Made by a program: the position numbers and the translations under genes
The notes under the pieces: generated by a model
What the model saw: the letters and a program-made list of their open reading frames with translations, nothing else
Database searches by the model: none
What the model was told of the DNA's origin: nothing
Part shown: one piece after another, positions 33,025-42,873 of the stretch
Numbering within the stretch: position 1 is the first letter of the stretch
Layout of the letters: the number at the start of each line of letters is the position of its first letter
From: Algicola sp.
GTDB lineage: Bacteria > Bacteroidota > Bacteroidia > Flavobacteriales > Flavobacteriaceae
Reading direction: 5' to 3'
Assembly: GCA_018222875.1 (NCBI GenBank)
Contig: JAAEZL010000007.1
Location: 6,037 to 52,067, forward strand
Length of the DNA stretch: 46,031 bases

Positions 33025-34806
33025 TTATCGTACACCATGCATTAATTTTTTCAGCATAGGATTAAGCACCATGGATATAAATCCAAAAACAATTGGAACA
33101 AGCGTAAAAATTAAAAAGAAAGTACTTAATGAATACTCCTCTGTAATTTTATCAATCATTCCTCCCATAGTTCCGGCAGCTTTTTGCCCTATAGCAATTG
33201 CTAAGTACCAAATACCAAACATAAAACCAATCATACGTCCTGGAACTAATTTACTTAAGTAAGACAGGCCTACAGGAGATATACATAATTCTCCCATAGT
33301 ATGTAATAAATATGCTAGTATTAAGAATACCATACTTACAGAAGCTGTTTTAGCACCTTGAGGTATTCCTAGTGTTCCAAAAACTAAAATGCCAAAACCT
33401 AACCCTAAAAGCATCAAACCAATTCCGTATTTCATAGCTGCACTCGGATTGTATTTACTTTCCCACCATTTTGAAAACATAGGAGCTAAAGTGATAATAA
33501 AAAACGAGTTTAAAATACCAAACCATGTGGCCGGAACTTCAGTTGCATCTTTACTGAACTCATTATTGATTTTATAATATACGATGTACCATAGAAAGGC
33601 AAATGAAATTCCTAAAATAATGTTAGAATACGGAATTTTAGAAAATGTCTTTTTGAACAACAGATACAGTACCCAAGTAATAATAGCCAACGGACCGACC
33701 GTAAGTATTAAATCAATTATTTTAAAAATCATTGCAGAGCTACCTGTTAAAGCACGTTCCGTATAATCTCTCGCAAACAAAGTCATTGACCCTAAAGCTT
33801 GCTCAAAAGCAGCAAAAAATATGACTGTAAAAATTCCGAAGACAGATACGGCAATAATTTTATCTCTTACAACCCGTGTATATCTGGAAATTCTTGTAAT
33901 AATTAAATATAAAAACAAGAAAAGTGCTAATAAAACTGTTGCATTAGAACCATCTAAACCAGCTATTTTAAAATTTAAAAAATTAACGTTTGCAATCTTA
34001 GACATTGGATCGTTAATCAAGTATAAAAAGCCACCTAATGATGATAATACTATTAAAATTTTATCTACTGTTGTAAAGGGATTTGTTTTTACATCACTGG
34101 TCGCATCATGTTCTTTTGGATTCTCTTCATTAATGTTCTGAGGCAACTCTACTTCATGAACTCTGGATGGCTTTTCTCCAATTTGACCAAAAAAATCTTT
34201 AGCTAACCAAAATTGAATTAATCCCAGAAGCATAAAAATACCTGCTAAACCAAAACCATAACTCCAGCCTATGTTTTCGGCTAAATACCCACAAAGCATC
34301 ATACCGAAAAATGCACCTGCATTTACTCCCATATAATAAATGGTATAGGCACCATCTTTTTTTGATTCCTTCCCTTTATACATTTCAGAAATCATAGAGG
34401 TCATATTAGGCTTAAAGAAACCTGTTCCTATAACCAGCAATGCCAAACCTAAATATAAAGACCAAGTAGTTTCAAAAACCATCGCTGCATGACCAAGCAT
34501 CATAATAAAACAGCCAATAATAACTGCCCATTTATAGCCTGTAAATTTATCAGCCAACCATCCACCAACAATAGGCGTTAAATAGAGCAAAGAGCCATAA
34601 GTACCAATTAATGCTAAAGCATGTTCTCTTGGCCATTCCCATCCTGGATTGTCACTTATAATAGGAGCTGTTAAAAATAACACTAAAAGAATACGCATTC
34701 CATAGAACGAGAAACGCTCCCACATTTCAGTAAAAAAAATGATAAATAAGCCAGCTGGATGACCAATGACCTTATCTTTAAACAGGTTTTCAATATCAGT
34801 ATTCAT
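33025..34806 (-). CDS. POT family proton-coupled peptide transporter
   Basis: The protein has 593 residues with 12-14 membrane helices. Family marks are ERFSFYGMR near the start (the E-x-F-x-x-Y-G motif used in proton coupling), the cytoplasmic GGWLADKFTG, the second-half GxxFFKPNMTSMISEMY and a late LLHTMGELCISPVGLS. It imports di- and tripeptides. It is a neighbour and relative of the next transporter gene but longer, with an extra charged segment (about residues 215-245, VHEVELPQNINEENPKEHD). A hairpin between the two genes suggests separate transcripts. Confidence 0.93.
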   Translation of the reverse strand: MNTDIENLFKDKVIGHPAGLFIIFFTEMWERFSFYGMRILLVLFLTAPIISDNPGWEWPREHALALIGTYGSLLYLTPIVGGWLADKFTGYKWAVIIGCFIMMLGHAAMVFETTWSLYLGLALLVIGTGFFKPNMTSMISEMYKGKESKKDGAYTIYYMGVNAGAFFGMMLCGYLAENIGWSYGFGLAGIFMLLGLIQFWLAKDFFGQIGEKPSRVHEVELPQNINEENPKEHDATSDVKTNPFTTVDKILIVLSSLGGFLYLINDPMSKIANVNFLNFKIAGLDGSNATVLLALFLFLYLIITRISRYTRVVRDKIIAVSVFGIFTVIFFAAFEQALGSMTLFARDYTERALTGSSAMIFKIIDLILTVGPLAIITWVLYLLFKKTFSKIPYSNIILGISFAFLWYIVYYKINNEFSKDATEVPATWFGILNSFFIITLAPMFSKWWESKYNPSAAMKYGIGLMLLGLGFGILVFGTLGIPQGAKTASVSMVFLILAYLLHTMGELCISPVGLSYLSKLVPGRMIGFMFGIWYLAIAIGQKAAGTMGGMIDKITEEYSLSTFFLIFTLVPIVFGFISMVLNPMLKKLMHGVR

Positions 34807-34833
34807 AAAAGAAAGATTAGTTAGAAAAAGAAA

Positions 34834-34861
34834 AACCTTTGAACATTAAAGCACAAAGGTT
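34834..34861 (-). terminator. Hairpin between the two POT genes
   Basis: AACCTTTG and CAAAGGTT form an 8-bp stem with a 12-base loop. On the minus strand it is followed by TTTCTTTTTC, so it probably terminates the upstream transporter gene. Confidence 0.6.
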
Positions 34862-34879
34862 CTTAAAAGATTATTTGAA

Positions 34880-36451
34880 TTAGTTATTATGAAGGTCTGG
34901 ATCTGCAAGTTCAAATCCTTCTGCTTCGTCGTTATGCATTTCGCGTTCATTATCTTCAGCACCATGTGTTAATCGCTTTAAAGGTTTCAAAAGCATAATA
35001 AACAGAGACCCGATGATTACAGTAAATATTAAAATTCCTAAAAATATAGTGTATTCTCCAAAATCACTGGCCGCTTCACCAACGATACCAGCAACTTTAC
35101 TACCCAAACCAGTTGCAGCAAAATAAACACCCATCATCAAAGATGCATATTTAACAGGTGTTAGTTTGGTAATGAATGACAATGCCACAGGAGACAGGCA
35201 TAACTCTCCAATAGTATGAAATAAATAGGCTAAAACTAACCAAATCATACTTGAAGTTCCCGATTTTTCAAACTCCATGGCTGCAAATACCATAAACAGG
35301 AATCCGAATCCCATGATGATTATACCAACAGCCATTTTAAATAAGGACGAGCCTTCTTTTCCTTTTAATTTGCGTTTAGCCCAGTAAGAAGCCACAACCG
35401 TTGCAAAAAGTATAATAAAGCCTGCATTTAAACTTTGAAACATTACCGTTGGTATTTCCCATCCGAATAACACTCTATCTACTTTTGATTCAGTATATAA
35501 GTTCATCAAGCCACCTGCTTGCTCAAAAGCACCCCAGAATACGATGACCATGATAAATGATAATAGTAATACCATAAAGCGATCTTTATAAACCTGAGTT
35601 TCTAACTCTTTATAAATCATCATTAGTAAAGAAATGACTGCAGTAAGAAATATAAATAAAAGTCCGTAACCCCATTCTAAAGTATACCAGCCATAAAGAG
35701 AAATCAATAATAAAACAAGCGTAAATACTAATTGCGTTGGCGACTTTAATAATTTACCATAAAGTTTACCGTAAGATATTTCGTTAGGATCATCTTTTTT
35801 AGGTGGTTCAAAGTTTCCAACTTGAGTCAAATATTTCTGACCAGCAACATAATTAATTAATCCTAATAGCATCACTATACCTGCTAATCCAAAACCAGCA
35901 TGCCAGCCCCATTCAGCAACTACCAGTCCAACAATCATTGTTGCCAGTAAGGATCCTAAATTGATTCCTATGTAAAAAATACTAAAACCTTTATCGCGAC
36001 GTATATCGCCTTCTTTATACAAACCTCCAACCATGGTAGATATGTTGGGTTTTAACAATCCTACACCAAGAATTACAAGTCCTAAACCTGTATAAAAAGC
36101 CCAGATATCAGTCAGTACCAGCACACCATGTCCAAGGCACAATACAATGGCTCCAAGTAAGACAGCTTTCTTTTGACCTACTAATTTATCGGCTATCATT
36201 CCGCCAGGAATAGACATCACATAGACCAACATTGTATACCAGCCATAAAGAGCTAAAGCTTCTTGATTAGACCAACCCAGACCAGGACCTCTATCGTCAC
36301 CCATAGTTTCTGTAGTCATATAAAGTACTAAAAGCGCACGCATTCCATAGTAGGAAAAGCGTTCCCACATTTCTGTTAAAAATAAAATATATAAACCTAT
36401 TGGTTGTCCGAAAAGCTCTTTTTGATGAGGCTTCAATGCAGTTGTTGACAT
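34880..36451 (-). CDS. POT family proton-coupled peptide transporter
   Basis: The protein has 523 residues and 12-14 membrane helices. ERFSYYGMRALLVLYM is the N-terminal proton-coupling motif, followed by GGMIADKLVGQKKA, GVGLLKPNISTMVGGLY and FHTIGELCLSPVALSF. Together with its neighbour it forms a tandem pair of peptide importers, a common arrangement in this family that lives on protein-rich material. The two differ clearly in length and sequence, so the duplication is old. Confidence 0.93.
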   Translation of the reverse strand: MSTTALKPHQKELFGQPIGLYILFLTEMWERFSYYGMRALLVLYMTTETMGDDRGPGLGWSNQEALALYGWYTMLVYVMSIPGGMIADKLVGQKKAVLLGAIVLCLGHGVLVLTDIWAFYTGLGLVILGVGLLKPNISTMVGGLYKEGDIRRDKGFSIFYIGINLGSLLATMIVGLVVAEWGWHAGFGLAGIVMLLGLINYVAGQKYLTQVGNFEPPKKDDPNEISYGKLYGKLLKSPTQLVFTLVLLLISLYGWYTLEWGYGLLFIFLTAVISLLMMIYKELETQVYKDRFMVLLLSFIMVIVFWGAFEQAGGLMNLYTESKVDRVLFGWEIPTVMFQSLNAGFIILFATVVASYWAKRKLKGKEGSSLFKMAVGIIIMGFGFLFMVFAAMEFEKSGTSSMIWLVLAYLFHTIGELCLSPVALSFITKLTPVKYASLMMGVYFAATGLGSKVAGIVGEAASDFGEYTIFLGILIFTVIIGSLFIMLLKPLKRLTHGAEDNEREMHNDEAEGFELADPDLHNN

Positions 36452-36621
36452 ATAATTTAGTGTTAGTTAGTTTTTTTACAGTTCTTAATAACGCATCAAG
36501 AATCGTGCTGTTTTTTGATAAAAATATGTCAAGTTTACTAAAAATTAAGCAGAAAACCCTAACTATTTATAGTTAAATATGCAATAATCATAACTGTAAA
36601 GATAATTACATACAAGAATAG

Positions 36622-36629
36622 TATCTTTG
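36622..36629 (+). promoter_or_regulatory. -7 element for the mevalonate pathway genes
   Basis: TATCTTTG fits TAnnTTTG and ends 19 bases before the ATG at 36649. No -33 TTG is found at 19-20 bases upstream. Confidence 0.5.
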
Positions 36630-36648
36630 TAACCTTAAATTCAAGTAA

Positions 36649-37953
36649 ATGCACAAAACGATTACTGGCTTTTCTAAATTATCTAAATCTGATAAAATTG
36701 ATTGGATTGTTGATACATATTTTTCAAACAAAGGAACTGCAAAAACTATTTTAAAGCAATATTGGAATGATGACAACAAACTCCAGCAATTACATGACGA
36801 ATTTATAGAAAATACCATTACCAATTATTACTTACCCTTTGGTGTTGCTCCTAATTTTTTAATTAATGGTAAAACCTACACAATCCCGATGGCTATTGAA
36901 GAAAGCTCGGTCGTTGCAGCAGCAAGTAAAGCTGCTAAATTCTGGTTACATCGTGGCGGATTTAAAGCTGAAGTTATTTCAACCACAAAAATCGGACAAG
37001 TTCATTTTACGTATGATGGTAATCCTGAAGATCTAACGTCCTTTTTCAATACACTGAAGCCCAAATTACATGAAGATACAGCTTCAATGACGAAAAGCAT
37101 GGATAAACGTGGAGGTGGTATTTTAGACGTTCAGCTTAAAGACAAAACCAAAGATCTCACAAACTACTATCAGTTGCATGCTTCCTTTGAGACAATGGAT
37201 GCCATGGGAGCAAATTTTATTAATAGTTGCTTAGAACAATTCGCTACAACGTTGAAAACAGAAGCAGAACATTCTTTGTCTGGAAACGTTAATGTAATCA
37301 TGAGTATTCTATCTAATTATGTGCCTGATTGCCTAGTAAGAGCTGAAGTGAGTTGTAAGGTTGAAGATTTAACTGAGAATTCAAAAATATCTCCTGAAGC
37401 GTTCGCTGAAAAATTTATTCAAGCGGTTAACATTGCTGAAATTGAACCTTACAGAGCAGTCACTCATAACAAAGGCATCATGACTGGCATTGATGCTGTT
37501 GTTCTGGCAACCGGAAATGACTTTAGAGCGGTTGAAGCTGGAGTTCATGCGTATGCTTCCAGAACCGGAAGCTATCGCAGTTTAACACATGCTGAAGGAA
37601 AAGATGGTATCTTCAGGTTTTGGATGGAAATTCCTTTAGCTTTAGGAACCGTTGGTGGATTAACAAGTTTACATCCTTTAGTGAAGCTGGCCTTAGAAAT
37701 GCTGGGCAGACCTTCAGCAAAAGAATTGATGCAGATTGTAGCAGTTGCTGGATTAGCACAAAATTTTGCTGCGCTACGTTCATTAACCACAACCGGAATT
37801 CAAGAAGGTCATATGAAAATGCACTTGATGAATATTCTAAACCAGCTTGAAGCAACTCCTGAAGAAAAAAATAAACTTGTATCGCATTTTAAAACACATA
37901 CAGTAACTCATAGTTCTGTTGTAGATGCAATTAACAATCTAAGAAACCACTAG
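36649..37953 (+). CDS. mvaA: Hydroxymethylglutaryl-CoA reductase, class II
   Basis: The enzyme makes mevalonate from HMG-CoA, the committed step of the mevalonate route to isoprenoids. The protein has 434 residues. Catalytic residues line up with the class II enzyme: Glu54 in ENTITNYYLPFGVAPNF, Lys275 in HNKGIM, Asp291 in ATGNDFR and His388 in EGHMKMH. DAMGAN (184-189) and GLAQNFAALRSL are also typical. It overlaps the downstream GHMP kinase by one base (TAGTG). Confidence 0.94.
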   Translation: MHKTITGFSKLSKSDKIDWIVDTYFSNKGTAKTILKQYWNDDNKLQQLHDEFIENTITNYYLPFGVAPNFLINGKTYTIPMAIEESSVVAAASKAAKFWLHRGGFKAEVISTTKIGQVHFTYDGNPEDLTSFFNTLKPKLHEDTASMTKSMDKRGGGILDVQLKDKTKDLTNYYQLHASFETMDAMGANFINSCLEQFATTLKTEAEHSLSGNVNVIMSILSNYVPDCLVRAEVSCKVEDLTENSKISPEAFAEKFIQAVNIAEIEPYRAVTHNKGIMTGIDAVVLATGNDFRAVEAGVHAYASRTGSYRSLTHAEGKDGIFRFWMEIPLALGTVGGLTSLHPLVKLALEMLGRPSAKELMQIVAVAGLAQNFAALRSLTTTGIQEGHMKMHLMNILNQLEATPEEKNKLVSHFKTHTVTHSSVVDAINNLRNH

Positions 37954-38921
37954 TGAATACTTATTACAGTCACGGGAAATTACTTCTTACAGGAGAATAC
38001 GTCGTTCTTGATGGTGCATTGGCTTTGGCTGTTCCAACTCAATTTGGGCAAACTTTAAAGGTTGAAAAAAATGCTTCAGGTGTATTGCATTGGATTAGTT
38101 ATGATAATAAAGAACAAATCTGGTTTGAAGACAGATTCAAGATTCAACATAATGAAATTCTAAAACATACATCGACTTCGCTCAGTGCAGGAATTCAAAA
38201 TGACGATACTATTTCTAACCGATTACTTCAGGTACTGAATGCTGTAAAGCGTTTAAATCCTAATTTTTTAACTGAAGGCAAAGGTTATAAGATTACGACA
38301 CAATTAGAATTTGAAAAAAACTGGGGTTTAGGAACCTCTTCTACTTTAATTAACAATTTAGCAAATTGGGCTGATGTTAATGCGTATCAATTGCTCGACT
38401 TAACATTTGGTGGAAGTGGTTATGATATTGCTTGTGCTGAAGCTAACAATGCAATTACCTATAAAATTAGCACAAATGAGATTCTGAATCAAGTTCAGAA
38501 TGACAAAAGAAGAACCATCAATACTGTTCATTTCAATCCTTCTTTTAAAAGGGACTTATATTTTGTTCATTTAAATCAAAAACAGAACAGCAGAGAGGGT
38601 ATTGCTCAGTACAGAGCAAATACTTCAGATTTAAGCCATGAGATTGAACGCATCAATCGTATTACAAAACAGATTATTGATTGTGATTCGTTGGAAGCGT
38701 TTCAGCAACTACTGGATGAGCATGAACAAATAATTTCAAAAATTATTAACCAAAAACCTATTAAAGAACAGCTTTTTAAAGACTTTAATGGCAGTATTAA
38801 AAGTCTAGGAGCTTGGGGAGGCGATTTCGTTCTGGTGGCTTCAGACAACAATCCTACCACCTATTTCAAAGACAAAGGGTTCGCTACTATCATTCCCTAC
38901 GATAAGATGATTTTAAAATAA
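37953..38921 (+). CDS. GHMP kinase of the mevalonate pathway
   Basis: The protein has 322 residues. The GHMP kinase family is clear: an opening GKLLLTGEYVVLDGALALAVPT and the ATP loop WGLGTSSTLINNLANW, then GGSGYDIACAEAN and a C-terminal SLGAWGGDFVLVAS. It most likely phosphorylates mevalonate or phosphomevalonate; its link to the reductase supports this, but the exact step is not decided by the sequence. The start is GTG 37953, sharing its G with the TAG of mvaA. Two short palindromic repeats are read in frame (residues 73-85 and 176-185), each ending in Q-N-D. Confidence 0.88.
   Translation: MNTYYSHGKLLLTGEYVVLDGALALAVPTQFGQTLKVEKNASGVLHWISYDNKEQIWFEDRFKIQHNEILKHTSTSLSAGIQNDDTISNRLLQVLNAVKRLNPNFLTEGKGYKITTQLEFEKNWGLGTSSTLINNLANWADVNAYQLLDLTFGGSGYDIACAEANNAITYKISTNEILNQVQNDKRRTINTVHFNPSFKRDLYFVHLNQKQNSREGIAQYRANTSDLSHEIERINRITKQIIDCDSLEAFQQLLDEHEQIISKIINQKPIKEQLFKDFNGSIKSLGAWGGDFVLVASDNNPTTYFKDKGFATIIPYDKMILK
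38170..38205. repeat. Dispersed repeat read in frame in the GHMP kinase gene, copy 1
   Basis: TCGACTTCGCTCAGTG followed by AATTCAAAATGAC is translated as part of T-S-L-S-A-G-I-Q-N-D-D. The first core matches the loop of the intergenic element at 5149-5181, and the end matches the ATTCAGAATGAC end of the repeat at 38478-38505. Confidence 0.5.
38478..38505. repeat. Dispersed palindromic repeat read in frame in the GHMP kinase gene, copy D
   Basis: ATTCTGAA-TCAAG-TTCAGAAT is a perfect 8-bp hairpin followed by GACA, the same element as copies A-C in the dcw operon. It encodes N-E-I-L-N-Q-V-Q-N-D-K, a polar loop that breaks the family pattern after ITYKI. Confidence 0.75.
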
Positions 38922-38953
38922 AAAAAAAGCTCCACAACATGTGAAGCTTTTTT
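38921..38953. terminator. Bidirectional terminator between convergent genes
   Basis: An A-rich arm ending AGCTCCAC pairs with GTGAAGCT and a T run with one mismatch, with the loop AACAT. It lies between the GHMP kinase gene (+) and the PpiD-like gene (-), with A/T runs on both sides so it can act in either direction. Confidence 0.75.
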
Positions 38954-38973
38954 TAATTTATGAATTTTAAAGT

Positions 38974-41127
38974 CTAGAAAAACCTAGCTCTGTTATCTTC
39001 AATATCTGCAGTTTCTTTTAAAGCTTCATACACTTTATTCTGTGCTGCATTAGTTCTTGCTGTACTTAATCGATTAGCTATAGCCTGGTAATTATCTAAT
39101 GGTGTTGCTTCGTTGACTTTAGTAACTTCAACAACATACACACCTTTAACACCAACAATTGGCTCAGATGTTTCACCTTCTTCTAATCCGAAAGCAGTTC
39201 CGACAACTTTAGGTTCAGCTCCAGCTCCAGACAGGGTTGGATTTTTCATATTAACTGCAGAAGCAGTATTTGTAGCCTTACTCTGATTTTTAGCAATCTC
39301 AGCAACCGTAGTTCCTGTAATTTTATCTAAAATCATTTCTGCTTTTTTCTCATTTCTTATTTCAGTAAGTACAGACGCAGAAGCACTTTCAGGATCCATC
39401 AATCCTTTCTTAGTTGCCTTCGTAACTTGTACTACAGCATAACCTCCACTTGGAATAGAAAAACGTTTGTAGTCACCTACCTTAGTCCCATCTTCAAAAG
39501 CCCAACGTACAATTGCTCTTTGACTTCCTAATCCAGGAATATTCTCATCAAGAACTTTAATTCCGTTAACTGGCTTAGCAGTTAGGTTACGTTCTTTTGC
39601 TGCTTCTTGAAACTCTTCTTTTTGCAAAGCCAACTCAAATTTTGAAGCATCAGTAAATGTCGCATCAATTGTTTTTTCAGAAGGCTCAATTTTACGCGCA
39701 ATTGTCGCCACTTTTACTGCTCTGGATTTATTTTTTTGATCTAATATTTCTATAATGTGAAATCCGAAAACCGTTTGAACCACTCCAATATCTCCTATGT
39801 CATTCTGGAATTCGAAATCACTAAACGGCTTAACCATTTGAGTGATTGGGTGAAAATCGTACTCACCTCCATTATCAACGCTTCCTTGATCTGAAGAAAA
39901 TTCAGTTACTAATTCTGGAAATTTTGAAGGATTTGCAGTTACAACTGTTTTAATACTATCTGCTAATGCTCTCGCATCATCAATAGTCATCGTTACATCT
40001 GGCTGAGCACTTTGAGCTCCAAGATGTGGAATTAAAATATGTCTTACTTTAACTGAATCTGGCAATTGAGTTTCTGCAACGACTTTAGATAATTTGAAAT
40101 ATCCAGCATCTTTGTAAGGTCCATAAATCCCACCAACTTTAGTGTTATAAATTGAATCTGCAGCAACCGAAGGCAATTGAGACTTCGTTACAAATGTATC
40201 ATTATAGGTGATATCAGAATTAGAATTAACAAAGCTTTCTACGTCAGTCGTTTTTCTAAAACCAATGATTGTATCTGTGTTTTTTGTAGTTTCATTAAAC
40301 ACTGCCTGATTATCTAATAACTTTATTAAGTTTGATTTTAGATTTTCTTCATCTTCTACACTGGCAACTTCCTTAAATTCTACAAAGCTAATATCTCTAG
40401 AGGCTTCAACTTCGTATTTATCTTTGTGCTCACTGATATATTTTTTAATATCCGACTTAGACACTTCTACTAAGCTGTCTGCAATGGACGTAAAAGGTAT
40501 TTGAACATATTTTAAATCTCTTGTCGCATTTTCCAGCATGTAATCAACTTCAGCTTCACCTAAAGTTGCATTTACTCCAGCTTTTACCATAGCGTTGTAT
40601 GCTCTTTCTTTAGCTGATAAAGCGATATTGTTTTCTGTACTAACCCATTGTTGGTAGTTAATTTGAAATGTACTCAATGGAGCACTTTGTCCGTTGAGTG
40701 CTTTTAGGTTATTTACAAATTCTGTCAGTTTATTTTCGTCAAAAACTCCAGCTTCATTCTGGAACTCAGGATAACTAGAGAAACTTTGCTTAAGTAAATC
40801 TTTCATTTGATCTTGCTCAACACTTAAGCCAAGGTTTTCAAATTGAGATTCCATAATAGCTTTTCTCACTTCTTGATCGTAAACTCTGTTCATGGCTTGA
40901 GTAGATGAAGAATTTGGACCCGTTTGGTTTTGCATTTGCTCAACGCGGTTCATAAATTCAACTCTATTGATGTTGGTACCATTTACGGTAGCCACTACAT
41001 CTTGTGAACCTCCAAAGAGTGCATCACTGTTTCTAAACAAATCGGTAAGTACAAATGAGAACAATGCTAGTGCAATGATTAGAATCAAAAACAAAGAACG
41101 TTGTCTAATTTTATTTAAAACTGCCAT
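38974..41127 (-). CDS. PpiD/SurA-type periplasmic peptidyl-prolyl isomerase
   Basis: The protein has 717 residues. A single membrane helix near the N-terminus (LFLILIIALALFSFVLTDLF) anchors it with the bulk in the periplasm. A SurA-like N-terminal chaperone region follows, then a parvulin domain beginning at VKVRHILIPHLG and ending QTVFGFHIIEIL, and a second degenerate parvulin-like part (PIVGVKGVYVVEVTKV). It probably helps fold outer-membrane proteins. It stands alone, with 206 bases to the CorC-like gene. Confidence 0.9.
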   Translation of the reverse strand: MAVLNKIRQRSLFLILIIALALFSFVLTDLFRNSDALFGGSQDVVATVNGTNINRVEFMNRVEQMQNQTGPNSSSTQAMNRVYDQEVRKAIMESQFENLGLSVEQDQMKDLLKQSFSSYPEFQNEAGVFDENKLTEFVNNLKALNGQSAPLSTFQINYQQWVSTENNIALSAKERAYNAMVKAGVNATLGEAEVDYMLENATRDLKYVQIPFTSIADSLVEVSKSDIKKYISEHKDKYEVEASRDISFVEFKEVASVEDEENLKSNLIKLLDNQAVFNETTKNTDTIIGFRKTTDVESFVNSNSDITYNDTFVTKSQLPSVAADSIYNTKVGGIYGPYKDAGYFKLSKVVAETQLPDSVKVRHILIPHLGAQSAQPDVTMTIDDARALADSIKTVVTANPSKFPELVTEFSSDQGSVDNGGEYDFHPITQMVKPFSDFEFQNDIGDIGVVQTVFGFHIIEILDQKNKSRAVKVATIARKIEPSEKTIDATFTDASKFELALQKEEFQEAAKERNLTAKPVNGIKVLDENIPGLGSQRAIVRWAFEDGTKVGDYKRFSIPSGGYAVVQVTKATKKGLMDPESASASVLTEIRNEKKAEMILDKITGTTVAEIAKNQSKATNTASAVNMKNPTLSGAGAEPKVVGTAFGLEEGETSEPIVGVKGVYVVEVTKVNEATPLDNYQAIANRLSTARTNAAQNKVYEALKETADIEDNRARFF

Positions 41128-41333
41128 TTTATGTATATTTTATCGAATAATAAGTGGGCGAAAATACCATTTTCTATTAAATAATAAAAGTAGAATTATG
41201 TTTTTATTACTTAAATAGTAAGGTATTGAGTAGTCTTTGGGTGAGTGTCAGATTTTATCGGCTAATTACTTAAGCAAGCTGTTAGTTTTCGAGGTTAGAT
41301 TTCGTGTGAAATGACTTACTTATTTTAAAAAAA

Positions 41334-42623
41334 CTAATCTTCTTCAACGATAAAAAGTTCAACAACATCAATTTTAGTTGAAGACACTTCTAAAATTTTA
41401 AATTTAAAGACACCTATGGTGACTATATTTCCTTCCTGAGGAATTTCTTCAGCTTCATCGACAATTAATCCTCCTAAGGTTTCATAATTTTCACCTTCCG
41501 GAAGGTTTAATTTGTAGGTTTCATTGACATAATCTACTTCCAGACGAGCAGAAAACTTGAAGTGATTATCATTTATTTTTTCTTCAGTTAATTCAACACT
41601 ATCATGTTCATCCTCAATTTCACCGAAGAGCTCTTCAACAATATCTTCAACTGTCATAATCCCAGCGGTTCCACCATATTCATCAATAACAACAGCGATA
41701 CTCTTTCGCTTTTTCGTTAAAATATTGAGCACATCCTTTACAAGCATTGTTGCTGGCACGAAGACAACTGGCAAGGTGATAGATTTGATAGATTTTGGCT
41801 TTTTAAACAATTCAAACGAATGAACATAACCCAAAATATCATCGATAGAATCCTGATATACTAATATTTTCGACAACCCACTATCGATAAACATCGTACT
41901 AATATTTTTTACAGATTCTTTAACATCAACAGCGATAATTTCGGTTCTGGGCACCATCACCTCGCGTGCTTTGACTTCGGAAAACTCTAAGGCATTCTGA
42001 AAAATCTGAATTTCACTATCTACCTCATCATGTTCTTCAACAGATTGCATTTGTTCGGTTATATAATTGCCTAATTCGACTTTTGTCATGGCCAATTCTA
42101 CATTATCGCCTTCTGTTTTAAAAAATGCTTTCAAAACCTTATCTGAAATCCAGATGATAAAAGAAGATAAAAACCAAAACAATAAGTAAAATAAATACGC
42201 TGGGAAGGCAAATATTTTCAAAAATGAATTGGCATAAATCTGAAAAAATACTTTAGGTAAAAACTCCGCAGTTATTAATATAATAATGGTAGAAATAATA
42301 GTTTGAATAAGCAGGCTTAAATCGGTAAGGAGGTAGTTAAGAACCTGATAGTCTGTTGGAAGTTTAGACTGAAACCAATCCACCAGAACATCTCCCATTA
42401 AAAATCCATAAACAACCAGCGCAATATTGTTTCCAATAAGCATTGTGGCTATAAATTTTGAAGGTTTTGCTGTAAGACGAGTTAGAATTTTAGCCAGAAA
42501 ATCACCTTGTTTCTTTTCAATTTCAATATGAATTTTGTTTGACGACACATAGGCGATTTCCATCCCTGAAAAAAAGGCAGAAAGTAATAACATTACAATA
42601 ATAATCAGGATGCTTAAGTCCAT
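41334..42623 (-). CDS. CorC/HlyC-like transporter (CNNM, CBS pair)
   Basis: The protein has 429 residues: an N-terminal CNNM membrane domain with three to four helices (FFSGMEIAYVSSNKIHIE is its signature), a pair of CBS domains beginning VPRTEIIAVDV and ending GTAGIMTVEDIVEELFGEIEDEHD, and a CorC_HlyC domain at the C-terminus (FSARLEVDYVNE, LGGLIVDEAEEIPQEG). Such proteins are linked to magnesium or cobalt export, and one relative is gliding protein GldE. The substrate is not settled by sequence. It follows the 63-residue ORF by 2 bases. Confidence 0.92.
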   Translation of the reverse strand: MDLSILIIIVMLLLSAFFSGMEIAYVSSNKIHIEIEKKQGDFLAKILTRLTAKPSKFIATMLIGNNIALVVYGFLMGDVLVDWFQSKLPTDYQVLNYLLTDLSLLIQTIISTIIILITAEFLPKVFFQIYANSFLKIFAFPAYLFYLLFWFLSSFIIWISDKVLKAFFKTEGDNVELAMTKVELGNYITEQMQSVEEHDEVDSEIQIFQNALEFSEVKAREVMVPRTEIIAVDVKESVKNISTMFIDSGLSKILVYQDSIDDILGYVHSFELFKKPKSIKSITLPVVFVPATMLVKDVLNILTKKRKSIAVVIDEYGGTAGIMTVEDIVEELFGEIEDEHDSVELTEEKINDNHFKFSARLEVDYVNETYKLNLPEGENYETLGGLIVDEAEEIPQEGNIVTIGVFKFKILEVSSTKIDVVELFIVEED

Positions 42624-42625
42624 AT

Positions 42626-42817
42626 TTATTTCTTGTTTCTATCGTCAAATTTTTTCCTGAAACGTTTTCTGAAGAAAAACATAAAAATAGATAAAGCGGC
42701 AAAAACAAAAGAAATGTAAGACCTGTTTGTACCATCATTCCAACTTACAACTCCGTCATAAATAAAAAGCACACCAAAAAAAAGGTATACATACTGAAAA
42801 AACTGAAGTAACTTCAT
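42626..42817 (-). CDS. Small membrane protein of unknown function
   Basis: The protein has 63 residues with two hydrophobic helices (about 4-22 and 33-48) and a highly basic C-terminus (FFFRKRFRKKFDDRNKK) that should face the cytoplasm. Its stop is 2 bases from the start of the CorC-like gene, and the lptC gene ends 56 bases upstream of its start. It is probably part of the same transcript. I do not recognise a family name. Confidence 0.75.
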   Translation of the reverse strand: MKLLQFFQYVYLFFGVLFIYDGVVSWNDGTNRSYISFVFAALSIFMFFFRKRFRKKFDDRNKK

Positions 42818-42873
42818 TTTGAATAAAATATTTGCTACAAAGATAGAGATGTTTTGCTAAACTACTTCAACTA

